This document shows, piece after piece, positions 16,601 through 27,399 of a stretch of DNA of 64,000 bases. The notes below the pieces were generated by a model. That model saw nothing but the letters and a program-made list of their open reading frames with translations. It did not search any database and was not told the DNA's origin. The stretch lies in assembly GCF_016879755.1 (NCBI RefSeq), contig NZ_WOFU01000001.1:186001-250000 (forward strand), given 5' to 3'. The DNA comes from Bacillus sp. B15-48 (GTDB taxonomy: Bacteria; Bacillota; Bacilli; Bacillales; Cytobacillaceae). Every line of letters begins with the position of its first letter. Position 1 is the first letter of the stretch. The position numbers were made by a program, and so were the translations under genes.

Positions 16601-16835
16601 ATTTTATTGCTAGTACTCGGATTAAAGTAATTTTGGGCTGTTTTTTATTACTAGTACTTGGATTAAAGCAATTTTGGGCTGTTTTTTATTGCTAGTACTC
16701 GGATTATATCGGCCTTCTGACCTCATTTTATTGCTAGTACTTGGATTAACCCTTCATTTTACAGCGTTTTATTACGAGTACAGGCAATATATCATCGAAA
16801 TTTGCTGTTTTTAATACGAGTACTTGGATTAAAAA
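16601..16835. repeat. 41-42-bp tandem repeat array (six copies)
   Basis: Unit core TTTTATTGCTAGTACTYGGAT. The conserved TAGTAC (or GAGTAC) begins at about 16611, 16652, 16693, 16735, 16776 and 16818, giving spacings of 41, 41, 42, 41 and 42. The sequence between cores is less conserved, although copies 1 and 2 share AATTTTGGGCTG. The period is not a multiple of three, so it is not coding. Confidence 0.85.
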
Positions 16836-16929
16836 ACGCGTTACCAGCATTATCGCTTAAAAATCCTTCGGACTCTTCAGCCCAAATGTTCATAAAGGAC
16901 CATTTTCTTCCTATTCAAAAAATCGAAAA

Positions 16930-16952
16930 CCCCCTCCAGAAATCTGGAGGGG
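16930..16952 (-). terminator. prfB terminator
   Basis: CCCCTCCAGA and TCTGGAGGGG closely spaced (effective loop AAAT), followed on the minus strand by TTTTCGATTTTT. Confidence 0.85.
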
Positions 16953-16956
16953 ATTT

Positions 16957-18064
16957 TTATTCATAAGAAAGTTTGGATCTTAAGTAAGCATTAATGAAGA
17001 CGTCGAGGTCTCCGTCCATGACGGATTGCACGCTTCCGACTTCGGTATTTGTACGATGATCTTTTACCATTGAGTATGGGTGGAACACATAGGAACGAAT
17101 TTGGCTTCCCCAGCCAATTTCTTTTTGCTCGCCGCGAATTTCTGCCAGCTGCTTTTCTTTTTCCTCAATTTCTCTTTGGTAAAGCTTTGCTTTTAGCATT
17201 GTCATCGCGTGCTCGCGGTTTTTAATTTGGGAACGTTCTGTTTGACATGTCACTACGACACCTGTTGGAACATGGGTGATTCGCACAGCCGAATCTGTCG
17301 TATTAATATGCTGACCACCGGCGCCGCTAGCACGATACGTATCAATTTTCAAATCTTCCGTACGAATGTCGATATTAATATCGCCGTCGAGCTCAGGCAT
17401 CACTTCGCAGGAGACAAACGATGTATGGCGGCGACCAGATGAATCAAATGGTGAAATGCGCACGAGACGATGAACGCCCTTTTCCGCCTTAAGATAGCCA
17501 TACGCATTATGCCCTTTAATCGATAACGTCACACTCTTAATTCCGGCTTCATCCCCAGGAAGATAATCAAGCGTTTCAACTTTGTATCCTTTTTTCTCTG
17601 CCCATCTCGTATACATTCGTAACAGCAGCGAACCCCAGTCCTGCGATTCCGTTCCGCCCGCACCTGGATGAAGTTCGAGAATGGCATTGCTTTTGTCATA
17701 TTCTTCGCTTAACAATAGCTCAAGCTCGAAATCATTCACTCGCTTAATTAGCTCTGTTAATTCGCTTTCTAATTCAGTACGAAGCTCGTCATCATTCTCT
17801 TCTTTCACAAGTTCATAATTAACCTCTAAGTCTTCAAACGTTTCACTCAATTGGTGAAACCCATCGACTTGGTCTTTTAAGGCATTTGACTCATTAATAA
17901 ACGTTTGGGCCTTTTGTTGATCGTCCCAAAAATCAGGAGCAAGCATAACTTCATCGAGCTCGGCAATTCTGGCCTCCTTATTTTCGAGGTCAAAGAGACC
18001 CCCTAAAGTCCAGTAATTTCTTAGCAATTTCTTCAAGTTCATTGCGAATATCCGCTAATTCCAT
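16957..18064 (-). CDS. prfB: Peptide chain release factor 2, with programmed +1 frameshift
   Basis: RF2, which ends translation at UGA and UAA. The protein is made from two frames: codons 1-24 from ATG at 18064 ([14 protein letters not shown]...DFRGSL) end at an in-frame TGA (17992-17990), and the main frame resumes one base on with DLENKEAR. The site is the classical AGGGGG...CTTTGAC, where an internal Shine-Dalgarno-like run pushes the ribosome over CTT TGA. Total about 368 residues, as in B. subtilis. The GGQ motif ([13 protein letters not shown]) and the stop-reading SPF tripeptide ([10 protein letters not shown]) are intact. GAGGTG precedes the start. Confidence 0.97.
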
Positions 18065-18168
18065 CAAATTCACCTCATCAAAATAGATAGTAACATTATA
18101 GCCGATTTTTTCAGTAAAAAAAATGGGCAGCGATACACTCGCTTGCCCTATTTTTAAAAAATATGCTT

Positions 18169-20682
18169 TTAAACGACTTTTCCATGGCAATTTTTATATT
18201 TCTTGCCGCTTCCACAATAGCAAGGATCATTGCGTCCGATGTCCATTTGCTTCACAACCGGTTTCTTTTTCGCTTTTTTCCCGTCTTCTTCCTTCGGATT
18301 TACCGCATGACCTTTTGCGACCTCTTGACGTTGGAGATTATTGCGGATTTCCGACTTCATAATGTATCGGGCCACATCAGCCTCAATCGCTTCAACCATG
18401 CTTTCAAACATTGCAAACCCTTCTGTTTGGTATTCGCGCAGCGGGTCGATTTGGCCGTATGCACGAAGATGAATTCCTTGACGTAAATGATCCATCTGAT
18501 CGATGTGGTCCATCCACTTCGTATCGACACTGCGGAGAACGATGACTTTTTCAAATTCGCGCATTTGATCAGGCTCAAGCTGACTTTCTTTTTCATCGTA
18601 CCGCTCTTTCACCTTCGCAAAGATTGTTTCGACAATCTCTTCCCGGTCTTTGTCTTTTAAGTCGGCGATGGTGACATCTCCTTCATAAAGAAGATTGCCT
18701 TTCACATAATCAACGAGACTTTCAAGTTTCCACTCAGATTGATCTTCACTTTCAGTCGTATGCGCATATACATTTCGTTCAATGGTTGAAACAATCATCT
18801 TTTCAATGATTTCTCTCAAGTGTTCAGCTTCAAGAACTTCATCGCGCTGCTTATAAATGATTTCCCGTTGTTGGCGAAGAACATCATCATATTGCAGCAA
18901 TTGTTTCCGCGCATCAAAGTTATTGCCCTCTACACGCCTTTGCGCAGATTCGACGGCCTTGGAAACCATGCCACTTTGAATTGGCTGTGAATCATCCATT
19001 CCAAGCTTAGACATCATATTTTTCATATTATCGGAACCAAATCGGCGCATTAGTTCATCTTCCATTGATAAATAGAATTGGGTAATCCCCGGGTCCCCTT
19101 GACGACCAGAACGTCCGCGCAGCTGGTTATCAATCCGGCGACTCTCATGTCGTTCTGTTCCGATAACAGCTAGCCCGCCAACATCCCTTACGCCTTCACC
19201 GAGCTTAATATCTGTCCCACGGCCAGCCATATTTGTTGCAATGGTTACAGCACCCTTATGGCCTGCTTCAGCGATGATTTCTGCCTCACGTCCATGATTT
19301 TTCGCATTTAACACATTATGTTTGACGCCTTTTTTCGTTAAATACTTTGAAATCAGCTCCGACGTTTCAATTGCTACCGTACCAACGAGAACAGGTTGTC
19401 CTAATGCATTGCGCTGATAGATATCTTCAACTACGGCACGAAACTTCCCTTCCATCGTTGAATAAATAAGGTCGGCGCGGTCATCACGAACAATCGAACG
19501 ATTGGTCGGAATAACGATGACGTTCATATTATAAATATTCCGGAATTCCTCTTCTTCTGTTTTCGCTGTTCCAGTCATCCCGGCAAGTTTTTCATACATT
19601 CGGAAATAGTTCTGGAAGGTGATCGTCGCAAGGGTCATGCTTTCGTTCTGAATTTCAAGCCCTTCTTTCGCTTCAATTGCTTGATGCAAGCCATCGCTAT
19701 AACGGCGCCCCTTCATAAGACGACCTGTAAACTGGTCGACGATGACAATTTCGCTATCTTGAATGACATAATCAACGTCGATATGCATGCTGACATTGGC
19801 TTTTAACGCTTGATTAATATGATGATTTAAGGTGACATGGGTAACGTCAAACAAGTTTTCAATGCCAAAGGCCTTTTCCGATTTCGTAATCCCGCTTTCC
19901 GTCAGTTGAACGCCTTTCGTTTTTTCATCATACGTGTAATCTTCTTCTTTCTTCAACGTGCGTACAAAAGCGTTTGCTTGAATATATAAGGACGCACTTT
20001 TTGCCGCTGACCCAGAAATAATTAATGGAGTACGCGCTTCATCGATAAGGATGGAGTCGACTTCATCGATGACTGCATAATGAAGCGGACGCTGAACTTT
20101 TTGATTGCTATATAGAACCATATTGTCACGAAGATAATCAAAGCCGTATTCATTGTTCGTTCCGTACGTAATATCTGCATCGTAAGCAGCTAGTTTTTCC
20201 TCTTTATCCATACCATTGAGATTTAAACCGACAGTCAAGCCTAAAAATTCGTAAAGCTGGCCCATTTCAGTGGCGTCACGACTTGCTAAGTATTCGTTGA
20301 CAGTGACGACATGAACACCTTTGCCAGTAATCGCGTTCAAGTATACAGGCATCGTTGCTGTTAACGTTTTACCTTCACCGGTCTTCATCTCGGAAATATT
20401 GCCTTCGTGAAGGGCAATCCCCCCCATTAACTGAACTTTGTATGGATATAATCCTAGAACACGGCGAGCCCCTTCACGTACGACAGCAAACGCTTCAGTA
20501 AGCAAATCAGCCGTTGATTCACCTTGCTGATACCTTGTTTTAAACTCTTCCGTTTTTCCTTGAAGCTCTTCATCCGTAAGCTTTTCGATGTCACTTGCCA
20601 AAGCATCGATTTGGTCCGCCATTTTTGAAAGTCGCTTCACTTCACGCTTATTTGAATCAAAAATTTTATTTAAAATCCCCAT
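18169..20682 (-). CDS. secA: SecA preprotein translocase ATPase
   Basis: Motor of the general secretion pathway, 837 residues, the usual length for a Firmicute SecA1. Visible: Walker A region [10 protein letters not shown] (about 100), [15 protein letters not shown], the helicase motif [19 protein letters not shown], and a C-terminal zinc/SecB-type tail [20 protein letters not shown] precedes the ATG. It lies between prfB and hpf, as in Bacillus. Confidence 0.98.
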   Translation of the reverse strand: MGILNKIFDSNKREVKRLSKMADQIDALASDIEKLTDEELQGKTEEFKTRYQQGESTADLLTEAFAVVREGARRVLGLYPYKVQLMGGIALHEGNISEMKTGEGKTLTATMPVYLNAITGKGVHVVTVNEYLASRDATEMGQLYEFLGLTVGLNLNGMDKEEKLAAYDADITYGTNNEYGFDYLRDNMVLYSNQKVQRPLHYAVIDEVDSILIDEARTPLIISGSAAKSASLYIQANAFVRTLKKEEDYTYDEKTKGVQLTESGITKSEKAFGIENLFDVTHVTLNHHINQALKANVSMHIDVDYVIQDSEIVIVDQFTGRLMKGRRYSDGLHQAIEAKEGLEIQNESMTLATITFQNYFRMYEKLAGMTGTAKTEEEEFRNIYNMNVIVIPTNRSIVRDDRADLIYSTMEGKFRAVVEDIYQRNALGQPVLVGTVAIETSELISKYLTKKGVKHNVLNAKNHGREAEIIAEAGHKGAVTIATNMAGRGTDIKLGEGVRDVGGLAVIGTERHESRRIDNQLRGRSGRQGDPGITQFYLSMEDELMRRFGSDNMKNMMSKLGMDDSQPIQSGMVSKAVESAQRRVEGNNFDARKQLLQYDDVLRQQREIIYKQRDEVLEAEHLREIIEKMIVSTIERNVYAHTTESEDQSEWKLESLVDYVKGNLLYEGDVTIADLKDKDREEIVETIFAKVKERYDEKESQLEPDQMREFEKVIVLRSVDTKWMDHIDQMDHLRQGIHLRAYGQIDPLREYQTEGFAMFESMVEAIEADVARYIMKSEIRNNLQRQEVAKGHAVNPKEEDGKKAKKKPVVKQMDIGRNDPCYCGSGKKYKNCHGKVV

Positions 20683-20834
20683 ACAGACGCTCCTTTTTAT
20701 CTTTTCTTCCTAACAGGGCATTTTTTAGCAAATAAAAAAGATTCGCTCCACATCGCAACGAATCAGCTAAAAATCCGTTTTCATCTCTATCAATTTTACC
20801 ATTTACATTTAGGAGTGACAACTTGCGTAAGAAA

Positions 20835-20861
20835 AGAAGGTGACCCGATGGGTCACCTTCT
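20835..20861 (-). terminator. hpf terminator
   Basis: AGAAGGTGACCC (20835-20846), loop GAT, GGGTCACCTTCT (20850-20861). On the minus strand the stem is followed by TTTTCTTAC. It lies just past the hpf stop. Confidence 0.75.
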
Positions 20862-20869
20862 CGTTTTAT

Positions 20870-21418
20870 TTATTGAGCTTCGATTAAGCCATACCGGCCA
20901 TCTTTACGCTTGTAAACGACGTTTGTGCTGTTTGTCTCGGCGTTTTGGAAAACGTAGAAGCTATGTCCAAGCAAGTTCATTTGCAGAATTGCTTCTTCGC
21001 TATCCATTGGTTTTAGGTCAAAACGCTTCGTACGAACTAATTCTAGGTCGTCTTCTTCTCCACCATTCCCCTCAACATCAGCGAAGATAGGGATAAAATC
21101 TTTAATACTATCTTGACCGCGGAATTTGCGGTTTACTTTTGTTTTATGCTTGCGAATTTGACGCTCTAATTTATCTGTAATTAAATCGATCGCCGCATAC
21201 ATATCTTCATGAACTTCTTCTGCACGGAGAACAAGATTTTTCATGGGAATGGTAATTTCCACTTTTGACTTCTTATCCGGATACACTTTTAGGTTCACGC
21301 TTACGCTCGCATTTGGTGTTTCTGTGAAATAACGCTCAAGCTTTGACACCTTTTTTTCAACATACTCTCTAATTGCTGGCGTTACCTCAATGTTTTCACC
21401 ACGAATGTTATAGTTCAT
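20870..21418 (-). CDS. hpf: Long-form ribosome hibernation promoting factor
   Basis: A 182-residue protein with an N-terminal S30AE/RaiA domain (about 1-100) that binds the 30S decoding centre and a C-terminal dimerisation domain (about 125-180, KPMDSEEAILQMNLLGHSFYVF). The long form joins two 70S ribosomes into 100S dimers in stationary phase. AAGGAGGAG lies upstream of the ATG. It is equivalent to B. subtilis YvyD/Hpf and lies next to secA. I could not confirm stress or stationary-phase promoters by eye. Confidence 0.96.
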   Translation of the reverse strand: MNYNIRGENIEVTPAIREYVEKKVSKLERYFTETPNASVSVNLKVYPDKKSKVEITIPMKNLVLRAEEVHEDMYAAIDLITDKLERQIRKHKTKVNRKFRGQDSIKDFIPIFADVEGNGGEEDDLELVRTKRFDLKPMDSEEAILQMNLLGHSFYVFQNAETNSTNVVYKRKDGRYGLIEAQ

Positions 21419-21617
21419 AAGCGATACTCCTCCTTTTTAATAGCTATGTATTTATATTTCTATTTTACCCTAAAGAACTCCTGCAATAACAGTAAAAAGA
21501 TGTGACGAATTTTCGAAGTTTACCTTGTCTTCATAGTAAAAATGATAAAAAGGCAGTCGAATCGAGCCGAATAACCTTTTTATTCGTAAATAATTTCGCT
21601 TTATTTGCTGAATTTTG

Positions 21618-22331
21618 TCATCTAGCGACTGTAAGTGAACAGACAAGTTTCGACCCATTTTCGTTCAGGACCTTCGCCGCATGCCTCAAAGTTGAGCCTG
21701 TCGTATAAATATCGTCGACGAGTAAAATTTTTTTGCCTTGAATGAGGTTTTTTCGTTCTCGATTGATTTTAAACACTTGCGGAAGATGGATTCGGTCTGC
21801 ACGAGATTTTTTTGATTGTTTTTCTGTATGAATTCTCGTGAGCATTGGTGTTGCTAGTTGTCCCGCTTGAACGATCAATGCCTCCGCCTGATTGAAGCCT
21901 CTTTCATACAATCTTTCCTCACTTAATGGAATCGGGGTGAAAAGGTCGAATGATTCGTTTTTTAGTTTTTTTGTAATCGCTTGTTTAAAAATCGAGGCGA
22001 GTACATAATCGCCGCGATACTTAAAACGAGCGATCAGCTCTTTTAAAAAATCATCATACTGATATAGAGAACAATTTTGTGTCAGCAACCCTCCCCACTC
22101 GTCACTCTCCTCCCATCTTATGCAATCATAGCAAATATTTTCCATTTTGTATTCATTATCTAATATTCGATAACAAATACGGCAAAGTTCACCGTCCAGC
22201 GGCTTTAGCTTATTTTTACAAGAAAGACAAATCACCTCCTCTTCTCGACGACAAAACAAGCTGTGCCAACTCACCTCCGGCTCAAGCATTTGGTGACAAA
22301 TGAGGCAATATTGCTCACGAAAGAGATTCAT
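21618..22331 (-). CDS. comFC: ComFC, phosphoribosyltransferase-like competence protein
   Basis: A 237-residue cytoplasmic protein needed for efficient DNA uptake; it partners ComFA. The N-terminal part has a four-cysteine zinc site pattern (CLICHQ, CLSCKN, CRICYR, CYDC). The C-terminal phosphoribosyltransferase domain has VLLVDDIYTTGSTL (about 203-216), the PRPP loop, and the usual ERGFNQAEAL stretch. It overlaps comFA by 17 bp, so translation is probably coupled. comFB, found between comFA and comFC in B. subtilis, is absent here. Confidence 0.93.
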   Translation of the reverse strand: MNLFREQYCLICHQMLEPEVSWHSLFCRREEEVICLSCKNKLKPLDGELCRICYRILDNEYKMENICYDCIRWEESDEWGGLLTQNCSLYQYDDFLKELIARFKYRGDYVLASIFKQAITKKLKNESFDLFTPIPLSEERLYERGFNQAEALIVQAGQLATPMLTRIHTEKQSKKSRADRIHLPQVFKINRERKNLIQGKKILLVDDIYTTGSTLRHAAKVLNENGSKLVCSLTVAR

Positions 22332-23865
22332 TATCCAATAACCCCCTTTTCATCGCTTCCTTATTCATCGTCATAATCTGTTTTTGAGCTCGGACCATTG
22401 CTTCTGTCTTCCCAAAATGAAAAAATGTGACATCTCCCGTTGGAAATTGGGCACTTCGGCCTGCCCGACCGGAAATCTGGACGAGCGCACTTTCCGTGAA
22501 AATACGGTCTTCACTCCCAATGACGGCGACATCAATATTTGGGAAAGTGACCCCTCTTTCTAAAATCGTTGTTGTTAATAATAAGGGAATCGTTTCATTT
22601 CTCATCTTCTGAACTTTCTCTTTTCGGTTTGGGTCTTCGGCATGAACCGAGTCGATTTTCGGGTCGAGAATTTGAAATAGTGGCAGTATTTTTTCCATCG
22701 CGGCAATTTTCGGAGCAAAGATGAGCGCTTGTTTTCCGGCATCAAGTCGTTTTTTTGCCCAGCGAAACACATTTTCTGGCAGACGAGGCTTTTTTCCGGT
22801 AAGATGCTTTTGCCAATTCCCGCACCAGACAAATTTCGGAACAGGAAGTGGATGACGGTGATAGCGTGCAGGAATCGTCACAAACTCACGCTTCCCCAGG
22901 CGGCATTGGCGCTGCCATTTTTCATTCGGCGTTGCAGTTAAAAAGATAAGGGCGGACTCCGGTTTTCTTGCCTGTTTGACGGCATGCTGAAGTGTTGCAT
23001 CAACGGAATAAGGAAACGCATCGACTTCGTCGACAATGATCGTATCAAAAGCGTGATAAAAGCGGAGCAATTGATGAGTGGTAGAAATCGTGAGCGGTGC
23101 ATATTTATGACGATCGTCGCTGCCTCCATATAAAGAAGCGACGTCAATTTGCGGGAATGCCGCTTGAAGGCGCGGGGTTAGTTCAAGAACGACATCGGTC
23201 CTTGGTGTTGCGATACAAACCCGATCTCCGTTCTGTAAACTTCGTTCAATTCCTTTAAAAAGCACCTCCGTTTTCCCTGCTCCACAAACAGCCCATACAA
23301 GAAGCTCTTTTTTGGCAATAATCGTTTCGACAACACGATTGGATGCAACCGTTTGTCCTTGCGAAAGCTTTCCAGACCATTGCAGGATACTAGGGGGATT
23401 TGGATCTTCTTCCTTTACCAAGGGAATCCGATTTACTTTTTCAGAAAAAGTCCGTTCGCAACTGAGGTTATTTTCATCCGTAAAATGATTTGTTTCGAGG
23501 CTTTGGCGATTTTCATCTAAGGACGTATTCCATTCGGGGCTTCTCCCGTTTTCTTCTTCAGAGGGGTCACCTGTCCAGCTGACTAGTGACGTACAGCTGC
23601 TCACACGGCCCATCATTAGGCATTGTCGACAATATGTACATATTTGCTTACAGCGGGCACATGGAAACTGGGCAAACCAATAATCATCATTGACACCGCA
23701 TCTTTGGCAAACATTTCCCTTTTTTGTTTGTTCAATTCCTTTTCGATACATGAGATAGCCAGTTTGAAAATGTTGGTGGATTTCTTCTTGAGGGAAAGGT
23801 AGCTCGTCAAGCAAGAGTTGTTTTCCTAGAAGATAGTTACGAAGTTCAGGGTTATATTGAGGCAT
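22315..23865 (-). CDS. comFA: ComFA, DNA-uptake ATPase
   Basis: A 516-residue superfamily 2 helicase-like ATPase that helps drive single-stranded DNA across the membrane during transformation. Cysteine pairs near residues 55-90 (CQRCG, CARCKQ, CTYCRQC) form the zinc module. Walker A is VCGAGKTEVL, the DEAD-like motif is DEVDAF, and late motifs TATPNEKWQR and QISGRAGRS are kept. AGGAGG lies just before the ATG at 23865; the frame continues to 23973 without a ribosome site. The region after the zinc module (about 100-165) is low complexity and poorly conserved. Confidence 0.94.
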   Translation of the reverse strand: MPQYNPELRNYLLGKQLLLDELPFPQEEIHQHFQTGYLMYRKGIEQTKKGNVCQRCGVNDDYWFAQFPCARCKQICTYCRQCLMMGRVSSCTSLVSWTGDPSEEENGRSPEWNTSLDENRQSLETNHFTDENNLSCERTFSEKVNRIPLVKEEDPNPPSILQWSGKLSQGQTVASNRVVETIIAKKELLVWAVCGAGKTEVLFKGIERSLQNGDRVCIATPRTDVVLELTPRLQAAFPQIDVASLYGGSDDRHKYAPLTISTTHQLLRFYHAFDTIIVDEVDAFPYSVDATLQHAVKQARKPESALIFLTATPNEKWQRQCRLGKREFVTIPARYHRHPLPVPKFVWCGNWQKHLTGKKPRLPENVFRWAKKRLDAGKQALIFAPKIAAMEKILPLFQILDPKIDSVHAEDPNRKEKVQKMRNETIPLLLTTTILERGVTFPNIDVAVIGSEDRIFTESALVQISGRAGRSAQFPTGDVTFFHFGKTEAMVRAQKQIMTMNKEAMKRGLLDNESLS

Positions 23866-24035
23866 TTTTGTCCTCCTAGAAGATTCAATTTTATTTTTTG
23901 AGGAAATACAAATTAGGGGATTTATGAGGGAAATAAATGGTAGATTTTCAACATAAGTAGAAGAGCTGAGCACGTCACTCCTTATAAGAGTGACGCGCTT
24001 CCACCTACTTTATTATCGCAGCTGAACGGGGCGAC

Positions 24036-24881
24036 TTAGCTTCGTTTCACCCACCCCATCCCAAGTGAACCTTCGCCTAGGTGGGTACCAGTCACCGGTC
24101 CAAAATAGCTCAGCATAAATTCTACATTTGGAAATTGCTTTTCTAGGCTGGCTTTCCAATCTTTCGCTTCTTGCTCACGATTGGCATGAATGATGACGGC
24201 ACGATACGGTTCGCCGCTACGAACATCTTCTGACAACAGCTCTGTCACGCGGTTGAGTGCACGCTTTTTTGTCCGAACTTTTTCAATCGGAACAATTTTT
24301 TTATCGACAAAATGCAAAAGCGGTTTAACTTGTAACAGGCTGCCAATAATGGCTTGTGCGCTTGACAACCGGCCACCGCGCTGCAAGTGAGTTAAATCAT
24401 CAACGATGAAATAAGCACGACAAGTTTGCTTCATTTCCTCTAGTCGACTGAGGATTTCTTCAACAGGTCGCTCCTCATTAGCCATCTCCGCAGCTTCGAG
24501 CACATAAAAACCTTGGACCATGCAGCTCACTTCCGAATCAAAAGGGTAAACATTCACACCCTCAACCATATTCGCCGCTGTTACTGCCCCTTGATAGGTT
24601 CCGCTAATTCCACTCGAAAGGTGGATGCTGATTACTGCATCGTATTCCTTCCCCAACCTTTCATACAACTCAACAAATTCACCAGTTGGCGGTTGGGAAG
24701 TACTTGGCAGTTCACGCGCCGCTTTGACTTCTTCATAAAATTGATCTGCCGTAAGATCGATTTCTTCACGAAAGGATTCTGTTCCGAAGATGACACTTAA
24801 GGGAATCATGTGAATATTCAATTTTTCTTGAAGTTCTTTCGGGATGTACGCAGTACTATCCGTGACAACAGCCGTTTTCAT
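24036..24881 (-). CDS. degV: DegV-family fatty-acid-binding protein
   Basis: A 281-residue DegV/FakB-type protein that holds a fatty acid in its core and, in studied species, presents it to the kinase FakA. Family marks: VTDSTAYIPKEL at the N-terminus, STSQPPTGEF near 80, SSGISGTYQGA near 107, and the closing GPVTGTHLGEGSLGM. It lies between comFA and degU, the position of yviA in B. subtilis. No fakA is in the window. Confidence 0.93.
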   Translation of the reverse strand: MKTAVVTDSTAYIPKELQEKLNIHMIPLSVIFGTESFREEIDLTADQFYEEVKAARELPSTSQPPTGEFVELYERLGKEYDAVISIHLSSGISGTYQGAVTAANMVEGVNVYPFDSEVSCMVQGFYVLEAAEMANEERPVEEILSRLEEMKQTCRAYFIVDDLTHLQRGGRLSSAQAIIGSLLQVKPLLHFVDKKIVPIEKVRTKKRALNRVTELLSEDVRSGEPYRAVIIHANREQEAKDWKASLEKQFPNVEFMLSYFGPVTGTHLGEGSLGMGWVKRS

Positions 24882-25521
24882 ATAGATGATTACCTACCTT
24901 TTTTGAAAGACAATATGTACATCTTCCATTTTATATGAATACCTATAAAAAAGCATTTTTGGGGAAAGAAAATATGTTTAAAAGGAAAAAAAACGGAGGC
25001 AACTTGTAACGGGTTCCGTCTTCTATCGCAAAACGCCAATTTGCATAAGAAAATGCAGTCCTATAAAATGCAGAGCAATTTGTAAGTCTAATGAGATTAA
25101 AAAAATTTTGCTTTTGATTGGGAATTTCACTCACTAAGATGTTTGCAAACCACTTTCGCCTTCTCCGAATCGATTTTTGGGTAGGTTTGAGAATAAATAG
25201 ACGGAGAATTTCACGCTAATGTATATAGAGGAAGCTTAAGAAGCGGATATAAGCGGAGAATTTCCGCTTAACTGCTCTAAATAAGCCAAAATACAATGAT
25301 TTTGATAAAATAAACGGAAAAACTCCGCTTATTTTCAGACTTCAATATTTAGATCTGCATATTCTTCTGCCGATATACTAAAATTGTCTATTTTCTTTAA
25401 AACTTCGCAGCGAATTCAACATTCGGTTATAAAATAGACCTCCAAATTACGATTCAATTTGAAGGTCAGTTTGTATTCCATATTTAATATTTGCAATCGT
25501 TAACGGAACCCAGCTCCGTTT
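24882..25521. other. Gap between degV and degU with palindromic repeats
   Basis: About 640 AT-rich bases without a supported gene. The middle holds three GCGGA palindromes, annotated separately. The right part lies downstream of degU, where no strong T-tailed hairpin was found. Confidence 0.6.
25195..25335. repeat. Three GCGGA...TCCGC palindromic elements
   Basis: ACGGAGAATTTCACG (about 25201), AAGCGGAGAATTTCCGCTTA (about 25251) and AAACGGAAAAACTCCGCTTA (about 25313). The CGGA cores are 51 and 62 bp apart. The same element and nearly the same spacing occur near 55.0-56.7 kb. Confidence 0.8.
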
Positions 25522-26208
25522 TTATCTCACTTCAGCCCAGCCGTTTTTGATGGCGACAACGACTGCTTGGGTGCGATCATTCACATTCATTTTTTGTAAA
25601 ATATTACTTACATGGTTTTTTACTGTTTTTTCACTAATATAAAGTGCTTCGCCAATGCCGCGATTGCTTTTCCCATCTGTTAATAGCTGGAGCACTTCAC
25701 ATTCACGCCGCGTTAATAAGTGAAGCGGCCGGCGAATTTCAATTGCAGACATCATTGAACCGGTGGCTTGCCCCTCTTGTTTCGATAGCCGTCTATATTC
25801 TTTAACAAGATTATGCGTGACTTTAGGGTGCAGATAGGAACCTCCATCAGCGACAATTTTAACCGCATGAATTAGTTCCTCAGCATCCATCTCTTTTAAT
25901 AAATAGCCTGTTGCTCCAGTTTTCAAGGCGTGGGTTACATAGTTTTCATCATCATGAATGGAGAGAATGATGACTTTTGCCTCTGGATACTTTTCAATTA
26001 ACTGACGCGTTGCATCAACACCATTCATGTCCGGCATATTAATATCCATGATGACAACATCAGGTTGATATTGTTCATACAGATTAAGCGCCTCGTTCCC
26101 GTCATCACCCTCGGCGACAACCTCAAACGACTGTTCAAAGTCAAGAATTCGCTTGACCCCTTCTCTAAAAAGCTGATGATCATCAATAATAACGATTCTC
26201 GTTATCAT
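25522..26208 (-). CDS. degU: DegU response regulator
   Basis: A 228-residue NarL/LuxR-type regulator that controls exoenzymes, motility, biofilm and competence in Bacillus. Receiver domain 1-120 with acidic pocket Asp9/Asp10, phosphoacceptor Asp55 in [13 protein letters not shown], and a conserved Lys near 105. LuxR-type helix-turn-helix at about 160-225 ([21 protein letters not shown]...[13 protein letters not shown]). Pairs with degS 45 bp upstream. Confidence 0.97.
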   Translation of the reverse strand: MITRIVIIDDHQLFREGVKRILDFEQSFEVVAEGDDGNEALNLYEQYQPDVVIMDINMPDMNGVDATRQLIEKYPEAKVIILSIHDDENYVTHALKTGATGYLLKEMDAEELIHAVKIVADGGSYLHPKVTHNLVKEYRRLSKQEGQATGSMMSAIEIRRPLHLLTRRECEVLQLLTDGKSNRGIGEALYISEKTVKNHVSNILQKMNVNDRTQAVVVAIKNGWAEVR

Positions 26209-26253
26209 TTCATCGCCCCCTTCTTTATCTCGGTTTGTTCTCCGGCATGATTA

Positions 26254-27399
26254 TTATCTTTCTAGTGGGACTTGAATTTTTACGAGCGTTCCGTTTCCAA
26301 TCGACGTATCAATGAAAATTTCACCGCCGAGAAGATCGACTCGCTCCCTCATCCCAATTAGTCCAAAAGACTCTTTTTTCCTAATCGTATCGTCAAAACC
26401 TTTTCCGTCATCTTTCACATCAACATACACCATTGTATCGGTTATTTGTAGTTTCACCTCAATGACGTTTGCCTCAGCATGTTTAAAAGCGTTCTGCACC
26501 GACTCTTGAATAAGCCTGAAGAGAGCCACTTCATATTTCGCTGGTAGACGGTTATCCATTCCAATATTCGAGAAAATGATTTTAGTCGTCTTATGATAGT
26601 CTTCGATTGTTTGTAAGTATTTTCTGAGGGTAGGCACTAAACCTAAATCGTCAAGAGCCATTGGCCGTAAATCATAAATGATTCTTCTTACCTCATATAG
26701 CGCCGAACGAACCATCACTTTTAAATTGCGAATTTCCGTCATCGCCTCTTCGCCGCTGCGTTCTTTATGAATTTTTTCAATTAAATCAGAACGCATCATC
26801 ACATTCGCAAGCATTTGTGCCGGGCCATCATGGATCTCACGTGAGAGCCGTTTGCGTTCATCTTCTTGAGCTTCAATGATTTTCAAGCCAAAATCCTGCT
26901 TTTGCTTCGCTGTTTCTAGCTCAGCCCCCATTTGGCGAATATCGCTCATCATATAGTTCATTACGACTGAAATTTGCGAGACAAGGTCTCCAGCCCGATC
27001 AATCGTACAATTCAAACTAACTAATCGACGCTCCAGGTCATCGCGTCTTTCTTTTAATTGCTTCTCTAGCTGTCGATTCATCGTTAATTCCATTTGCAGC
27101 TTATGGGCCATTTCATACGCTTCCCGAACTTCAACTTCTGTATATTCTTTGAAATTTTTACTTACTTCAGACAGCCGTTTGCGCGCATGGCGGACTCTAT
27201 CTTCTAGTTTGTCCCCATCTTGCGTCATATCACTGCTCATTTTCTGAACTTCTGCTAACTCGTTCGTGATATCATCATAGTCATGGCGACATTGCTCGGC
27301 AATATTAAAAATTTCTTTTTTACTGTTGGCGACCGTTTCAATCATTGACTCAAGAATATGATCAAGCGTTCTAGTTTCTAGTTTTTTCAACACCATCAT
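26254..27399 (-). CDS. degS: DegS sensor histidine kinase
   Basis: A 381-residue soluble kinase of DegU without transmembrane segments, as in B. subtilis (385 residues). N-terminal coiled-coil sensor (about 10-170), HisKA_3 phosphoacceptor His190 in RLSREIHDGPAQML, HATPase with GKGFDDT and FGLIGMRERVDLLGG. The ATG at 27399 follows GGAGG; a frame from 27435 is not preferred. Confidence 0.96.
   Translation of the reverse strand: MMVLKKLETRTLDHILESMIETVANSKKEIFNIAEQCRHDYDDITNELAEVQKMSSDMTQDGDKLEDRVRHARKRLSEVSKNFKEYTEVEVREAYEMAHKLQMELTMNRQLEKQLKERRDDLERRLVSLNCTIDRAGDLVSQISVVMNYMMSDIRQMGAELETAKQKQDFGLKIIEAQEDERKRLSREIHDGPAQMLANVMMRSDLIEKIHKERSGEEAMTEIRNLKVMVRSALYEVRRIIYDLRPMALDDLGLVPTLRKYLQTIEDYHKTTKIIFSNIGMDNRLPAKYEVALFRLIQESVQNAFKHAEANVIEVKLQITDTMVYVDVKDDGKGFDDTIRKKESFGLIGMRERVDLLGGEIFIDTSIGNGTLVKIQVPLER

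Noticed and set aside
21470-21658. A 62-codon minus-strand frame between comFC and hpf
   Set aside because: Overlaps the comFC end, lacks a ribosome site and resembles no known protein; flagellar genes found here in B. subtilis are not present.
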